The notes beneath the pieces are model-generated. The model did not search any database, was not told the origin of the DNA, and saw nothing but the letters and a program-made list of their open reading frames with translations. Shown one piece after another: positions 18,311-27,081 of a stretch of 64,000 nt of DNA. Numbering within the stretch: the first letter of the stretch is position 1; every line of letters begins with the position of its first letter. Source of the DNA: JAEZBP01 sp963832725 (lineage in GTDB: Bacteria > Myxococcota_A > Polyangia > Polyangiales > Sandaracinaceae); NCBI GenBank assembly GCA_963832725.1, contig CAWHVG010000001.1, positions 868,001 through 932,000 of the forward strand, in the 5' to 3' direction. The position numbers were made by a program, and so were the translations under genes.

Positions 18311-19771
18311 TCACTCGACCACTGCGCGCTCGCGCTGCTCGCGGCGCAACCGGCGCAGCCACGGATCGAGCTGCTCGGCGGCGGGGATGGCGGCCAGCTT
18401 CAGCTCGAGGACCAACGTCGCGCCGGCGCGTTCGAGTCTCGACAGCGTGCCCGTGAGCAGCGCAGCGAGCTCTCGGCCCCACGCCCGCTCCCGCTCGGCC
18501 ACCTCCCGTGCCGCCGGCGACACGCGCTCTTTCACCCAGCGCGCCAGGCGCACGAGCGAGGAAGGCGGCTCCGGCAGCGTGAGATCCTCCTCGCCGAGCG
18601 TGCTCACGACGCGCAGCCGGATCGCGCCCTCGAGCGGCGAGAGCGAGAGCGACACCCTCCCCACCTCGTCGGCGAACGCGAGCGAGCAGCCGCCCTCGCC
18701 GATCGCCGGCCGCGCGGCGTTGTCGCGGTAGCCGTCGCGCTGCGTCAGCCGCGCACCGAGCGCGCTCAGCACACGGCGGCCTCGGAGCTGGGTTCGGCGG
18801 GCGGCCGCGTCGCTCGGCACGACCCGCACGACACGGCGCTGCTGCCCCTCGCCGGCGCGACCGCAGCGCCAGAGCCGAAGCTCTGCCCCTTCGTCGTCCG
18901 GATCGACCTCGAGCGCGTAGTAGTGCTGCGCCCAGAAGGTGGCGGCGAAGGGCCCCGCGGTCCGCGGCAGGGTGAACGACTCGCCCTTGCTGGTGACGAT
19001 CACTCGCTCGGGCCCGAGCTCCCGCGCCAGCACGGCCCAGCTGTCCTCGCGATGCACGACCCGCGGCGCCGTCAGCGTCTCGGGGTGCCGCTCGAGGACC
19101 GGATGCGGCCGCTCGATCATCTTGCCGTCGATGGCGACCAAGCCGAGCGAGAGCTCCCCTCCGGACTCCAGCACCAGGGCGGCTCGGGTCCCGAACGCGG
19201 CCACGTCGACGCTCGCGAAAGGCCGCGAGCTCGAGTGCTTCACGTGGACGTGCTCGTCGCCGCGGGTGGCCACCACGCCGAAGCTGGCCGCGCCTCGGTG
19301 TACGTAGGCCAGCAGCGCCTCGTCGTGCAGGCGTGCCGCCGCCAACACGGCCCCACTCCGGCGCACCGAGACGCAGCGGCGCGGCGCACCGGTCGGCTCG
19401 CCCTCTTCGTTCACGTCCACCCGCACGATGCCGGCCTCGTCGGCGCAGAAGAGCGTCGCCGTCCGGTCCCCCGGCGCCAGCGCGATGGCCCGCGCGCCCT
19501 CCGCGACGCAGACGGCTTCGCCCGCGCTCCCGTCCCGCGCCAGGGCCGCGGAGAATGCGCCCCGCTCCTCACACCAGAACGCGATCAGACGCTCGTCCAA
19601 GGTCCACAGCACCGGCACGACCGGCAGATCCGCGCCCGGCGTGCCCAAGGCCCGCGCGAAGAGCGGCTCGGCGCGCGACCAGGTCTCGAAGAACGCGACG
19701 GCGGGTCCCAGCGGTCCGTGCCACCCGACCGCGAAGCCGTGCCGGTCGAGGATGATCGAGGGCGGGGCCAC
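18311..19771 (-). CDS. Conserved-looking protein of unknown function downstream of pgi
   Basis: A 486-residue protein starting with GTG one base after the pgi stop codon, so the two are almost certainly co-transcribed. No signal peptide or membrane helix is seen. The first 330 residues are rich in short strands with patterns such as RTATLFCADEAGIVRVD and AAFGTRAALVLESGGELSLGLVAIDG, suggesting a beta-propeller-like fold. The last 110 residues are helical and Arg/Glu-rich (VREVAERERAWGRELAALL). No family is recognised with confidence. It is probably cytoplasmic. Confidence 0.65.
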   Translation of the reverse strand: MAPPSIILDRHGFAVGWHGPLGPAVAFFETWSRAEPLFARALGTPGADLPVVPVLWTLDERLIAFWCEERGAFSAALARDGSAGEAVCVAEGARAIALAPGDRTATLFCADEAGIVRVDVNEEGEPTGAPRRCVSVRRSGAVLAAARLHDEALLAYVHRGAASFGVVATRGDEHVHVKHSSSRPFASVDVAAFGTRAALVLESGGELSLGLVAIDGKMIERPHPVLERHPETLTAPRVVHREDSWAVLARELGPERVIVTSKGESFTLPRTAGPFAATFWAQHYYALEVDPDDEGAELRLWRCGRAGEGQQRRVVRVVPSDAAARRTQLRGRRVLSALGARLTQRDGYRDNAARPAIGEGGCSLAFADEVGRVSLSLSPLEGAIRLRVVSTLGEEDLTLPEPPSSLVRLARWVKERVSPAAREVAERERAWGRELAALLTGTLSRLERAGATLVLELKLAAIPAAEQLDPWLRRLRREQRERAVVE

Positions 19772-19772
19772 C

Positions 19773-21425
19773 TCAGCGATCCTGCCGCGCCTGCCGTACG
19801 ACCTCGATCAGCGCGCGGGTCGACGCGTCGTGCTCACCGACCTCCTTCTGCCCCGTCAGCTCCGGCAGGATCCGGCCGGCGAGCTGCTTGCCGAGCTCCA
19901 CGCCCCACTGATCGAAGCTGTTCACGCCCCAGATCACGCCCTGCACGAAGATGCGGTGCTCGTAGAGCGCGAGCAGCGATCCCAGCGTGCGTGGATCCAC
20001 CCGCTCGAAGAGGATGGTGTTGGTCGGACGATTGCCCGGGAAGACCTTGTGCGGCAGGAGCTCGGCGATCCGCGCCTCGTCCATGCCGGCTTTCTCCAGC
20101 TCGGCCCGCGCCTCGGCCTGGGTCTTCCCGACCATGAGCGCCTCGGTCTGGGCCAGCATGTTCGCGAGAAGCTTGTCGTGGTGATCGCCCAGCGGGTGCT
20201 GGCTGAAGAGCGGCGCGAGAAAGTCCGCGGGTACGAGCCGCGTGCCTTGGTGGAGGAGCTGGAAGAACGCGTGCTGCCCGTTCGTGCCCGGCTCACCCCA
20301 CACGATGGGCCCGGTGGTGTAGCCCTCGACCGTCTCCCCGTCGCGCCGCGTGCGCTTCCCGTTGCTCTCCATGTCCCCCTGCTGGAGCCAGGCCGGCATC
20401 CGATGCAGGAGCTGGTCGTAGGGCAGGAGCGCGAACGAGCAGGCGTCGAAGAAGTTGGCGTACCAGACGCCGAGCATCGCCAGCACCACCGGCAGGTTCT
20501 CGGCCAAGGGCGCCGAGCGGAAGTGCTCGTCCATCCGATACGCACCATCGAGCAGCGCCTCGAACGCGTCCATCCCGATGACGCAGGCGATGGAGAGCCC
20601 GATCGCCGACCAGAGCGAGTAGCGCCCGCCGACCCAATCCCAGAACTCGAAGACGTTGTCCGGGTCGATCCCGAACTCGCGGACCTTCTCGTAATTCGTG
20701 GACACGGCTACGAAATGCGCCGCCACCGCGGACTCGTCACCTAGCCCATCGACCAGCCATGCCCGCGCCAATCGCGCGTTGGTCAACGTCTCTTGAGTGG
20801 TGAAGGTCTTCGACGCCACGATGAAGAGCGTCCGCGCCGGATCCAGCACCGCCAACGTCTCGGCGAGGTCCGAGCCGTCGACGTTGGAGACGAAGTGAGC
20901 CCGCATGCCCTCCTTCCAGTACGGGCGCAGCGCCTCGCACACCATGTGCGGCCCGAGATCGCTGCCGCCGATGCCGATGTTGACGACGTCGGTGATGCGC
21001 TCGCCGGTGTGGCCGCGGTGCGCGCCGCTCCGGAGCTTCTCGGTGAACGCGCGCATCTTCGAGAGCACCGCGCGCACGGCGGGCATCACGTCCTCGCCGT
21101 CCACCGTGATCGCCCGCTCGCTCCGGTTGCGGAGCGCCACGTGGAGCACGGCGCGCCCCTCGGTGAGGTTGATCTTCTCGCCGGCGAACATCCGCTCGAT
21201 GAAGCGCGGCACCTCGCGCTCCTCGGCCAGCCGCATCAAGAGCGCGAGCGTCTCGTCCGTGACGCGGTTCTTCGAGAAGTCGACGCGGATGTCGTCGAGC
21301 GCGAGGCACATCCGCTCGGCCCTGCCGGGGTCGTCCCGGAAGAGCTCGCGCATGTGCAGCCCGCAGATGGTCTCGAAGTGCTTCTGAAGCGCCTGCCACG
21401 CCTCCAAGTCGATCGGTGAGGACAC
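19773..21425 (-). CDS. pgi: Glucose-6-phosphate isomerase
   Basis: A 550-residue enzyme that interconverts glucose-6-phosphate and fructose-6-phosphate. Seen are VNIGIGGSDLGPHMV, SKTFTTQET (phosphate site), WDWVGGRYSLWSAIGLSIA (family signature 1), the catalytic Glu region GEPGTNGQHAFFQLLHQGT and the second signature FDQWGVELGKQLA. The GTG at 21425 has GGAGGGA just upstream and gives a length equal to the E. coli enzyme; 20 extra in-frame residues upstream look unlike the family. It heads a two-gene unit with the unknown protein downstream. Confidence 0.96.
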   Translation of the reverse strand: MSSPIDLEAWQALQKHFETICGLHMRELFRDDPGRAERMCLALDDIRVDFSKNRVTDETLALLMRLAEEREVPRFIERMFAGEKINLTEGRAVLHVALRNRSERAITVDGEDVMPAVRAVLSKMRAFTEKLRSGAHRGHTGERITDVVNIGIGGSDLGPHMVCEALRPYWKEGMRAHFVSNVDGSDLAETLAVLDPARTLFIVASKTFTTQETLTNARLARAWLVDGLGDESAVAAHFVAVSTNYEKVREFGIDPDNVFEFWDWVGGRYSLWSAIGLSIACVIGMDAFEALLDGAYRMDEHFRSAPLAENLPVVLAMLGVWYANFFDACSFALLPYDQLLHRMPAWLQQGDMESNGKRTRRDGETVEGYTTGPIVWGEPGTNGQHAFFQLLHQGTRLVPADFLAPLFSQHPLGDHHDKLLANMLAQTEALMVGKTQAEARAELEKAGMDEARIAELLPHKVFPGNRPTNTILFERVDPRTLGSLLALYEHRIFVQGVIWGVNSFDQWGVELGKQLAGRILPELTGQKEVGEHDASTRALIEVVRQARQDR

Positions 21426-21510
21426 GCTCCCTCCAGTGCTCGTGGGTTCCCGAGTCTCGGCGTTCTTCGTCACCGGCGCCAGCACGACGAGGTCGCGCCA
21501 CGGGCGTCGC

Positions 21511-22194
21511 TCAGCCCTCGTCGGCGACGGCCTCGATCAGGCTGGGGTCGTCGTTCTTGACGCTGTTGACGCGCTGCGACACCCGATGCTCGGAAAGCTC
21601 GAACGTGCGGTGATGATCGAGCAGCTCGAGGGCGAGGTCCTTCTCCGTGACCTCGCGGTCCAGCCACGCGCTGTAGACGTCCGGCGTGAGGATGACCGGC
21701 ATGCGATCGTGATAGGGCGCCACCACGCCCTCGGCGTCCCGGGTGAGGATGGTGAAGCTGGTCACGCGCTTTCCCTCCGCGTCGCGCCACACCGCCCACA
21801 GCCCCGCGAAGCCGAAGGGCCGCCCGTCGGGCAGATGGAAGTAGTGCGGGACCTTCAGCTTGCCCTCGTGCTTCCACTCGTAGAAGCCGTCGGCCACCAC
21901 CAGGCAGCGATGGCGCGCCAGCGCGTCGCGAAACGCGGGCTTGTCGGCCACGCTCTCGGCGCGCGCGTTGAGCATCCGCGCACCCACCGAGAGATCCTTC
22001 GCCCAGTGCGGCACCAGCCCGAAGCGGGCCAGCCCGAGGTGCCGCCCGCCGCTCTTTCCGGCGATGACGACGGGCGCGTCCATGGTGGGCGCGAGGTTGA
22101 AGTGGGGCGTCAGCGGAGGCGGCGCGGCGTCGAGCTCGAACTCGGCCCGCAGCTCGTCGGCGGACACCCGCGTCGTGGTGTAGCGCGCGCACAT
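21511..22194 (-). CDS. SRAP-domain (YedK/HMCES-like) abasic-site processing protein
   Basis: A 227-residue protein whose start MCARYTTT exposes Cys2 after Met removal; in this family that Cys forms a thiazolidine crosslink with abasic sites in single-stranded DNA. Other family residues are present: HFNLAPT, the Glu in NARAES, FYEWK and the His in PYHDRMPVIL. Such proteins shield abasic sites during replication. The ATG at 22194 is certain because Cys must be residue 2. The EamA gene starts divergently a few bases away, so the two share a very short or internal promoter region. Confidence 0.93.
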   Translation of the reverse strand: MCARYTTTRVSADELRAEFELDAAPPPLTPHFNLAPTMDAPVVIAGKSGGRHLGLARFGLVPHWAKDLSVGARMLNARAESVADKPAFRDALARHRCLVVADGFYEWKHEGKLKVPHYFHLPDGRPFGFAGLWAVWRDAEGKRVTSFTILTRDAEGVVAPYHDRMPVILTPDVYSAWLDREVTEKDLALELLDHHRTFELSEHRVSQRVNSVKNDDPSLIEAVADEG

Positions 22195-22207
22195 GGCATC
22201 GCGCAGT

Positions 22208-23140
22208 ATGCGGCGCCCGATGGAGCGCGCCACGGCCGAGAACGAGCCCTCGCCCTTCTGGGTTCACGCCAGCCTGGTAGCGGTTCAGCTCGGGTTCGCC
22301 AGCCATCACGTGGCCAGCAAGCTGGTGCTCCGCGACATGCATCCGGGCGCGCTGGCGGTGGTGCGGGCGGTGAGCGCGGCGCTGATCCTCTTCACCGTCC
22401 ACCTGGCCACGCGCGGGCTGCCGCGGGTGCCGCTGAAGGACCTACCGCTCCTGGCCCTCTGTGGCGTGCTCGGCATCGCCGCCAACCAGCTCCTCTTCTT
22501 CGAGGGCCTCTCGCGCAGCACCGCCATCAACGCGAGCATCCTGGTGACGACCATCCCGGTGTTCACGCTCCTGGTCGCCATCGCGCTGCGCCGCGAGGTG
22601 GCAAAGCTGCGCACGCTCCTCGGCGTCGGCCTCGCGCTCTCGGGCGTCCTCTATCTGCTCGGCGTGGAGGCGTTCTCGGTCGGCTCGGGCACGGCCCTCG
22701 GCGACGCGCTGATCGTCGCCAACGCGTTCTGCTACGGGAGCTATCTGGTGCTGGTCGGCCCGCTGGTCCGGCGCCACGGCTCGATGACCACCGTCGTCTG
22801 GCTCTTCTTCTTCGGCGCGCTCTGGGTCCTGCCCTACGGCGCCGCCGACCTGGCCCACACCGCCGCCGCCATCACGCCGCGCACCTGGGCGCTGGTCGCC
22901 TGGGTGGTCCTGGTGGCCACGATCTTCACCTACCTCGTGAACGGCTGGGCCCTCCGCTACGCCAAGCCCTCGGTGGTAGCCATCTACATCTACCTCCAGC
23001 CCGTCGCCGCCTCCGTGCTGGCGGTGATCCTCCTCGGCGAGCGAATCACGCCGCGCGTGATCGTCGCGGCGATCCTCGTCTTCGCCGGCATCTACCTGGT
23101 CACGCGGCGCGTGAAGAAGACGCCGGCGACCGAACGGTGA
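22208..23140 (+). CDS. EamA/DMT-family transporter
   Basis: A membrane protein of about 310 residues with ten predicted helices arranged as two EamA repeats. The first repeat contains LGIAANQLLFFEGLSRSTAINASILVT-like sequence (residues near 90-115); the second ends YLQPVAASVLAVILLGERITP, the conserved P-x-x-A...LGE motif of drug/metabolite transporters. It probably exports metabolites or amino acids at the inner membrane, but substrates are not predictable. Starts at 22193, 22208 or 22220 are all possible. The 22193 ATG would overlap the divergent SRAP start codon, so 22208 was preferred. Confidence 0.88.
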   Translation: MRRPMERATAENEPSPFWVHASLVAVQLGFASHHVASKLVLRDMHPGALAVVRAVSAALILFTVHLATRGLPRVPLKDLPLLALCGVLGIAANQLLFFEGLSRSTAINASILVTTIPVFTLLVAIALRREVAKLRTLLGVGLALSGVLYLLGVEAFSVGSGTALGDALIVANAFCYGSYLVLVGPLVRRHGSMTTVVWLFFFGALWVLPYGAADLAHTAAAITPRTWALVAWVVLVATIFTYLVNGWALRYAKPSVVAIYIYLQPVAASVLAVILLGERITPRVIVAAILVFAGIYLVTRRVKKTPATER

Positions 23141-23144
23141 TCCG

Positions 23145-24286
23145 TCAGGAGCGCTCCACCAGGCGGTCGATGAGGAAGCTGCTCTGCTCCACCGCCTCCG
23201 CGCCGAACTCGCCGTAGAAGGCGCGCACTTCGTCGAAGACCGCTTCGAAACGCTCCTGGTCCTTGGCCTCGAGGATCCCGGCCAACTCCTCGGCCGCCGC
23301 CGCAAACGCCTCCGTGACCTCCTTGGTGCGCGGGTTGCGCATCTCGATCGGCCCGTAGAGCGAGGGGGACTGCGCGTAGTGCCGGCCGGCGACGTAGAGC
23401 TCCATCAGGTACGCAGGCGAGGTGAAGCGCAGGGTCTCCTCGATGGGCACGCCGAAGCGCGCCAGCGTCAATCCCAGCACCTGCGTCTGGTAGTGGTTGA
23501 GCACCTGCACGACCGCCATCGCTCGATCGTGCTGCTCGGCGCTGGCGTCGGTGACCACGAGCCCGCGCGCGCTCAGCATGCGGCGCAGCCAATGCTCCCA
23601 CGCCTCGCCGCGGCCCGCGCAGACCACCACCCGCTGCCCCTGCAGCGAGTGCACGTTGGGGCCGAACATCGGGTGCGTGCCGGCCACCGACGCCTTCGTC
23701 GACGCCAGCATCGCCCGGAGCGGCCGCTCCTTCACCGAGGTCACGTCCATCAGCAGGGCGTCGTCACGCACGTGGGGGCCCACGGCGCGAATCACCTCCT
23801 CGGTGCGCTCGATCGGCACGCTGATCACCACCACGTCGGCGCTCGCCGCCGCGACCTCGGGCTTCAGCTCCGTGTCGACGTCGCTGATCATCACGGCGTG
23901 TCCGAGGTCGCCGAAGAGCCGGGCCATGGCGCGGCCCATGCCGCCCTTGCCGCCGATGATGGCGATGGTCACCGGCTCCACGTCGGGCGGCACCTCGGCC
24001 CGCAGCGCCGCCTGCTGCTCGCGGCTGGCCCACAGGAGGAGCCGCCACATCGACTCGACACGCCGCCGCTGAGCCCGAGGCGCTCGCCGCGCCGGCCGCG
24101 ATCCTCCAGGATTCCCGCTCGCGCACGAAGTCGCGGATTTCTTGCCGTGGCCGCGCTTGAAGTCGGCGACCTCGGCCACGAGCGCCATGCGGCGGGAGAG
24201 GAGCTGGAGGATGTCGCGATCGACGGCGTCGATCGGGCGCGCAGGACGGCCAGGGGGCGGGCGCGGGTGGAGTGCTCGGTGGTCAT
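23145..24286 (-). CDS. tyrA: Bifunctional chorismate mutase/prephenate dehydrogenase, frame-broken N-terminus
   Basis: The C-terminal 270 residues are an intact prephenate dehydrogenase of the E. coli TyrA type: IIGGKGGMGRAMARLF (NAD site), VVVISVPIERTEEVI, GTHPMFGPN, EQHDRAMAVVQVLNHY and the late YGPIEMRN. Upstream, a chorismate mutase domain is visible in pieces across three frames: PIDAVDRDILQLLSRRMALV, VAEVADFKRGHGKK and IRDFVRERE, then VESMWRLLLWASREQQAAL. At least three or four single-base shifts separate them between about 24060 and 24240. The enzyme makes 4-hydroxyphenylpyruvate for tyrosine. The gene ends 4 bp from the convergent EamA gene. Confidence 0.88.
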
Positions 24287-24333
24287 GGCGCGTCCCGAGC
24301 CGAGCGTCCGCCGGCGGGGCGCGCCAGGGGGCG

Positions 24334-24458
24334 TTGGTAGGAGGCGCGGCCTGCCCCTACTCGCGGGGCGCGGCCGCCCCTCCTCGTTCGGCGCGGCCTG
24401 CCCCTACCGTTCGAGGCGCGGGCGCCCCTACCGCGCGAGGCGCGCGCGGCCCGGACGA
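24334..24458. repeat. About 25-bp imperfect tandem repeat
   Basis: Four to five copies of a unit like GGCGCGGCCTGCCCCTAC separated by CG-rich fill. The stretch 24287-24683 shows no convincing gene apart from this. Confidence 0.6.
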
Positions 24459-24683
24459 GCGTGCGGGGGCCGGCGGAACCCGCGCCGGCGATCGTCTCGG
24501 CCCCACCGTGACGGCTCGGCCTGCGAGCGCGGCGACGTCGCGGCGGCTGCGGCGGCGTGGCGTCACTCGCTCGCGTTGCGCCCGAACGCGACGGTGGGAA
24601 CACGCGCTCGCGGCGCTGGCCGTGCCGGACGCGCAAGCGCCCGAAGAGGAGGAACGGAGCGAGAGTGTACGACGGTCGAGTGC

Positions 24684-24917
24684 ATGATTGCGCAGTCGAG
24701 CGCGAGTCGGGAACGCCGAGCCCCGGGGGAGCGCTTCGAGTCGAACGGCCTGGTCGTGGCGGAGCTGCACTACGAGCTGAGCGAGGAGGACGACGACCGG
24801 TCGGGTGTCGAGGTGGTGGACGAAGTCGTGCTCGCCGACGGCCGGCGAGCGTTCGTGCTCGAGCCCGGGCTCGAGTACCAGCGCTACTACTCGTGGTTGA
24901 TGATCACGGCTTCGTGA
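24684..24917 (+). CDS. Small protein of unknown function
   Basis: About 77 residues, acidic in the middle (HYELSEEDDDRSGVEVVDEV) and ending with VLEPGLEYQRYYSWLMITAS. No signal, helix-turn-helix or enzyme motif is seen. A neighbouring frame continues VDDHGFVSEPHFVTGPRS to a stop at 24964, so this may be the first part of a longer frame-broken gene that continues into the next entry. Confidence 0.4.
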   Translation: MIAQSSASRERRAPGERFESNGLVVAELHYELSEEDDDRSGVEVVDEVVLADGRRAFVLEPGLEYQRYYSWLMITAS

Positions 24918-24966
24918 GCGAGCCGCACTTCGTCACTGGTCCGCGCTCGGCCGTCTGGTTCTGATC

Positions 24967-25269
24967 GTGATCGGAACGTACGGTCGCAACGACGAGGGCG
25001 AAGGATCGGTCGGGATCTGCGCCGAACGTCCGAACTGGTCGTGCGCGGACGTGCAGATCGGCTCGTCGCAATCACGAGACTGCGAGGCCGCGGGGACCTG
25101 TACCTCGGAGGAAGACGAAGCCGAGGAGCCCACCCGGACTGGCTTCGCGCTCGACTACCGCATCGACGGCGCGGACCTCGTCCTCGAGCCCACGAACGAG
25201 ACGTTCGAGACTCCGGTCGAGCCACCGCGGAGTGGACGCGTACCGCTGATCGCTCGTAACCCGGAGTAA
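24967..25269 (+). CDS. Small protein of unknown function
   Basis: A 100-residue frame with an acidic N-terminal half, three or four cysteines (GICAERPNWSC, SRDCEAAGTC) and a C-terminal half reading LDYRIDGADLVLEPTNETFE. Nothing is recognised. The cysteines would suit an exported domain, but no signal peptide is in frame. It may be the second half of the preceding small gene, broken by an indel. Confidence 0.4.
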   Translation: MIGTYGRNDEGEGSVGICAERPNWSCADVQIGSSQSRDCEAAGTCTSEEDEAEEPTRTGFALDYRIDGADLVLEPTNETFETPVEPPRSGRVPLIARNPE

Positions 25270-25606
25270 TCCGGGCCAATCCGAGCTAGAGCACCGATCC
25301 CTTTGAAGAGCCGAGAAGGCCCGGGGGCACGACCCGACCTCCAAACGGGCCAAGCCGTGACGGAGGGGGCGGCAGGGTACAGGTCGAAGGAATCGGCGCT
25401 GCTCTCGAACCCTCGGGGAGCTCGCGACCGCAGCCAGTTCCAGCACCGGTAGAGGCGGATGGAGTGCGGGAGCGCGCTCCGGCGAGCGATCGGCCGCACC
25501 GCACTCCTCGCTCGGCCACGCGGCATGACTGCTGACGCGAGTCACCGCTCGCTCGCGGCGAGAGCGACGCCGGAGGCCACAGTCGCTCCTCGCTCGAGGT
25601 GCGAGA

Positions 25607-25682
25607 GACGCGGGCCGCCGACAGAGACGCGGGCCGCCGACAGAGGCGCGGGCCGCCGACAGAGACGCGGGCCGCCGACGGG
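25607..25682. repeat. Four 19-bp tandem repeats before the symporter
   Basis: The unit GACGCGGGCCGCCGACAGA occurs at 25607, 25626 and, with one or two changes, at 25645 and 25664, ending 36 bp before the symporter GTG. The rest of the 25270-25718 gap is without a gene I can support. Confidence 0.85.
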
Positions 25683-25718
25683 GACGGGCGGCAGGGTTCT
25701 CCGTTACCCTCCCGCCAC

Positions 25719-27023
25719 GTGAAGAAGCTGCAGCTCCACCACTGGATCCTGATTGCGATGGCGCTCGGCGCGATCATCGGGATCCCGCTCAATCTCGCGG
25801 CCAGCGCGGGGACGATCGCGCCCGAGCACGCGGCGCTCGCGGCCCGCGCCGGTGAGGAGCTCGGGCGGCTCTTTCTGCGGCTGCTCCAGATGATCGTGGT
25901 GCCGCTGATCTTCAGCTCGCTGATCACCGGCGTGACCGGGCTCGGCGATCCGCGGCGGCTCGGCCGGCTCGGAGGGACGACGTTCCTCTACTACATGACC
26001 ACCAGTCTGCTGGCGATCGTGGTCGGCCTGATCATGGTCAACCTCTTCGACCCCGGACACGGCATCGACGCCAGCGCGCTCATCGGCGAGAACGCGCACG
26101 AGGCCGCCCCCGCCGTGGTCCAAGGCGACACCACCCTCGGCGCCGTCCTCTGGCGGCAGATCACCCAGATGATCCCGACCAATCCGGTCGCAGCCACCGC
26201 CGAGGGCGACATGCTGCCGACCATCTTCTTCGCGCTGGCGCTCGGCCTCTTCATCACCCTGACCGGCGGCGAGCACGGCGCGCTCCTGACCCGCTTCTTC
26301 GAGGCGCTCTTCGCCGTGATGATGAAGATGACCACCTTCGTCATCCGGCTCGCGCCCTTCGGCGTCTTCGGGTTCATGCTCCACGCGGCCGCCGGCGCCG
26401 GCCTCGACGCCTTCCGCGCGCTCGGCCTCTACATGGTGACCGTCCTCGCCGGGCTGAGCGTCCACGCGTTCGTCACCCTGCCCATCCTCGTCCTCACGCT
26501 CGCCCGCCGCTCTCCGCTCGAGTACGCGCGCGCCGTCGGTCCGGCCCTGCTCACCGCGTTCAGCACCGCCAGCAGCAACGCCACCCTGCCCCTCACCGTC
26601 ACCTGCGTGGAGGAGCGCGCCGGCATCCCGAACCGCATCAGCTCCTTCGTCCTCCCGCTCGGCGCCACGGTGAACATGGACGGCACCGCGCTCTACGAGG
26701 CCATCGCCGTCCTCTTCATCGCCCAGGTCTACGGCGGCGATCTCACCCTGGCCCAGCAGGTCATCGTCGCCTTCACCGCGCTCTTCGCCAGCGTCGGCGC
26801 GGCCGGCATCCCCCACGCCGGCACGGTGATGATGGTGGTCGTCCTGGGCGCGGTGGGCCTGCCGACCGACGCGGTCGGGCTCATCCTCGCCGTCGACCGC
26901 ATCCTCGACATGTTCCGGACCTCCGTGAACGTCTGGTCCGACTGCACGGCGGCCGCCGTCGTGGCCCGCGTCGATGAGGCACGAGGTCACACGAGCGCAG
27001 ACGGGACCGGAGAAAATCGGTAG
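25719..27023 (+). CDS. Dicarboxylate/amino acid:cation symporter (DAACS/SDF family)
   Basis: A 434-residue inner-membrane protein that couples uptake of C4-dicarboxylates or acidic amino acids to protons or sodium. Family hallmarks: LLQMIVVPLIFSSLITGV in the N-terminal half, the serine-rich re-entrant loop FSTASSNATLPLTV, the NMDGTALYE cation/substrate motif and the second hairpin loop AAGIPHAGTVMM. The helix pattern fits the eight-helix, two-hairpin fold. The GTG at 25719 gives VKKLQLHHWILIAMALGAII, the expected first helix; longer in-frame starts run through the 19-bp repeats. Whether glutamate or malate is the substrate cannot be said. Confidence 0.92.
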   Translation: MKKLQLHHWILIAMALGAIIGIPLNLAASAGTIAPEHAALAARAGEELGRLFLRLLQMIVVPLIFSSLITGVTGLGDPRRLGRLGGTTFLYYMTTSLLAIVVGLIMVNLFDPGHGIDASALIGENAHEAAPAVVQGDTTLGAVLWRQITQMIPTNPVAATAEGDMLPTIFFALALGLFITLTGGEHGALLTRFFEALFAVMMKMTTFVIRLAPFGVFGFMLHAAAGAGLDAFRALGLYMVTVLAGLSVHAFVTLPILVLTLARRSPLEYARAVGPALLTAFSTASSNATLPLTVTCVEERAGIPNRISSFVLPLGATVNMDGTALYEAIAVLFIAQVYGGDLTLAQQVIVAFTALFASVGAAGIPHAGTVMMVVVLGAVGLPTDAVGLILAVDRILDMFRTSVNVWSDCTAAAVVARVDEARGHTSADGTGENR

Positions 27024-27081
27024 TCTCCCGACTTCTAGAGCAGTGTCCGACCAGAACCCCCGCCGACCTCACCGCGCGCCG

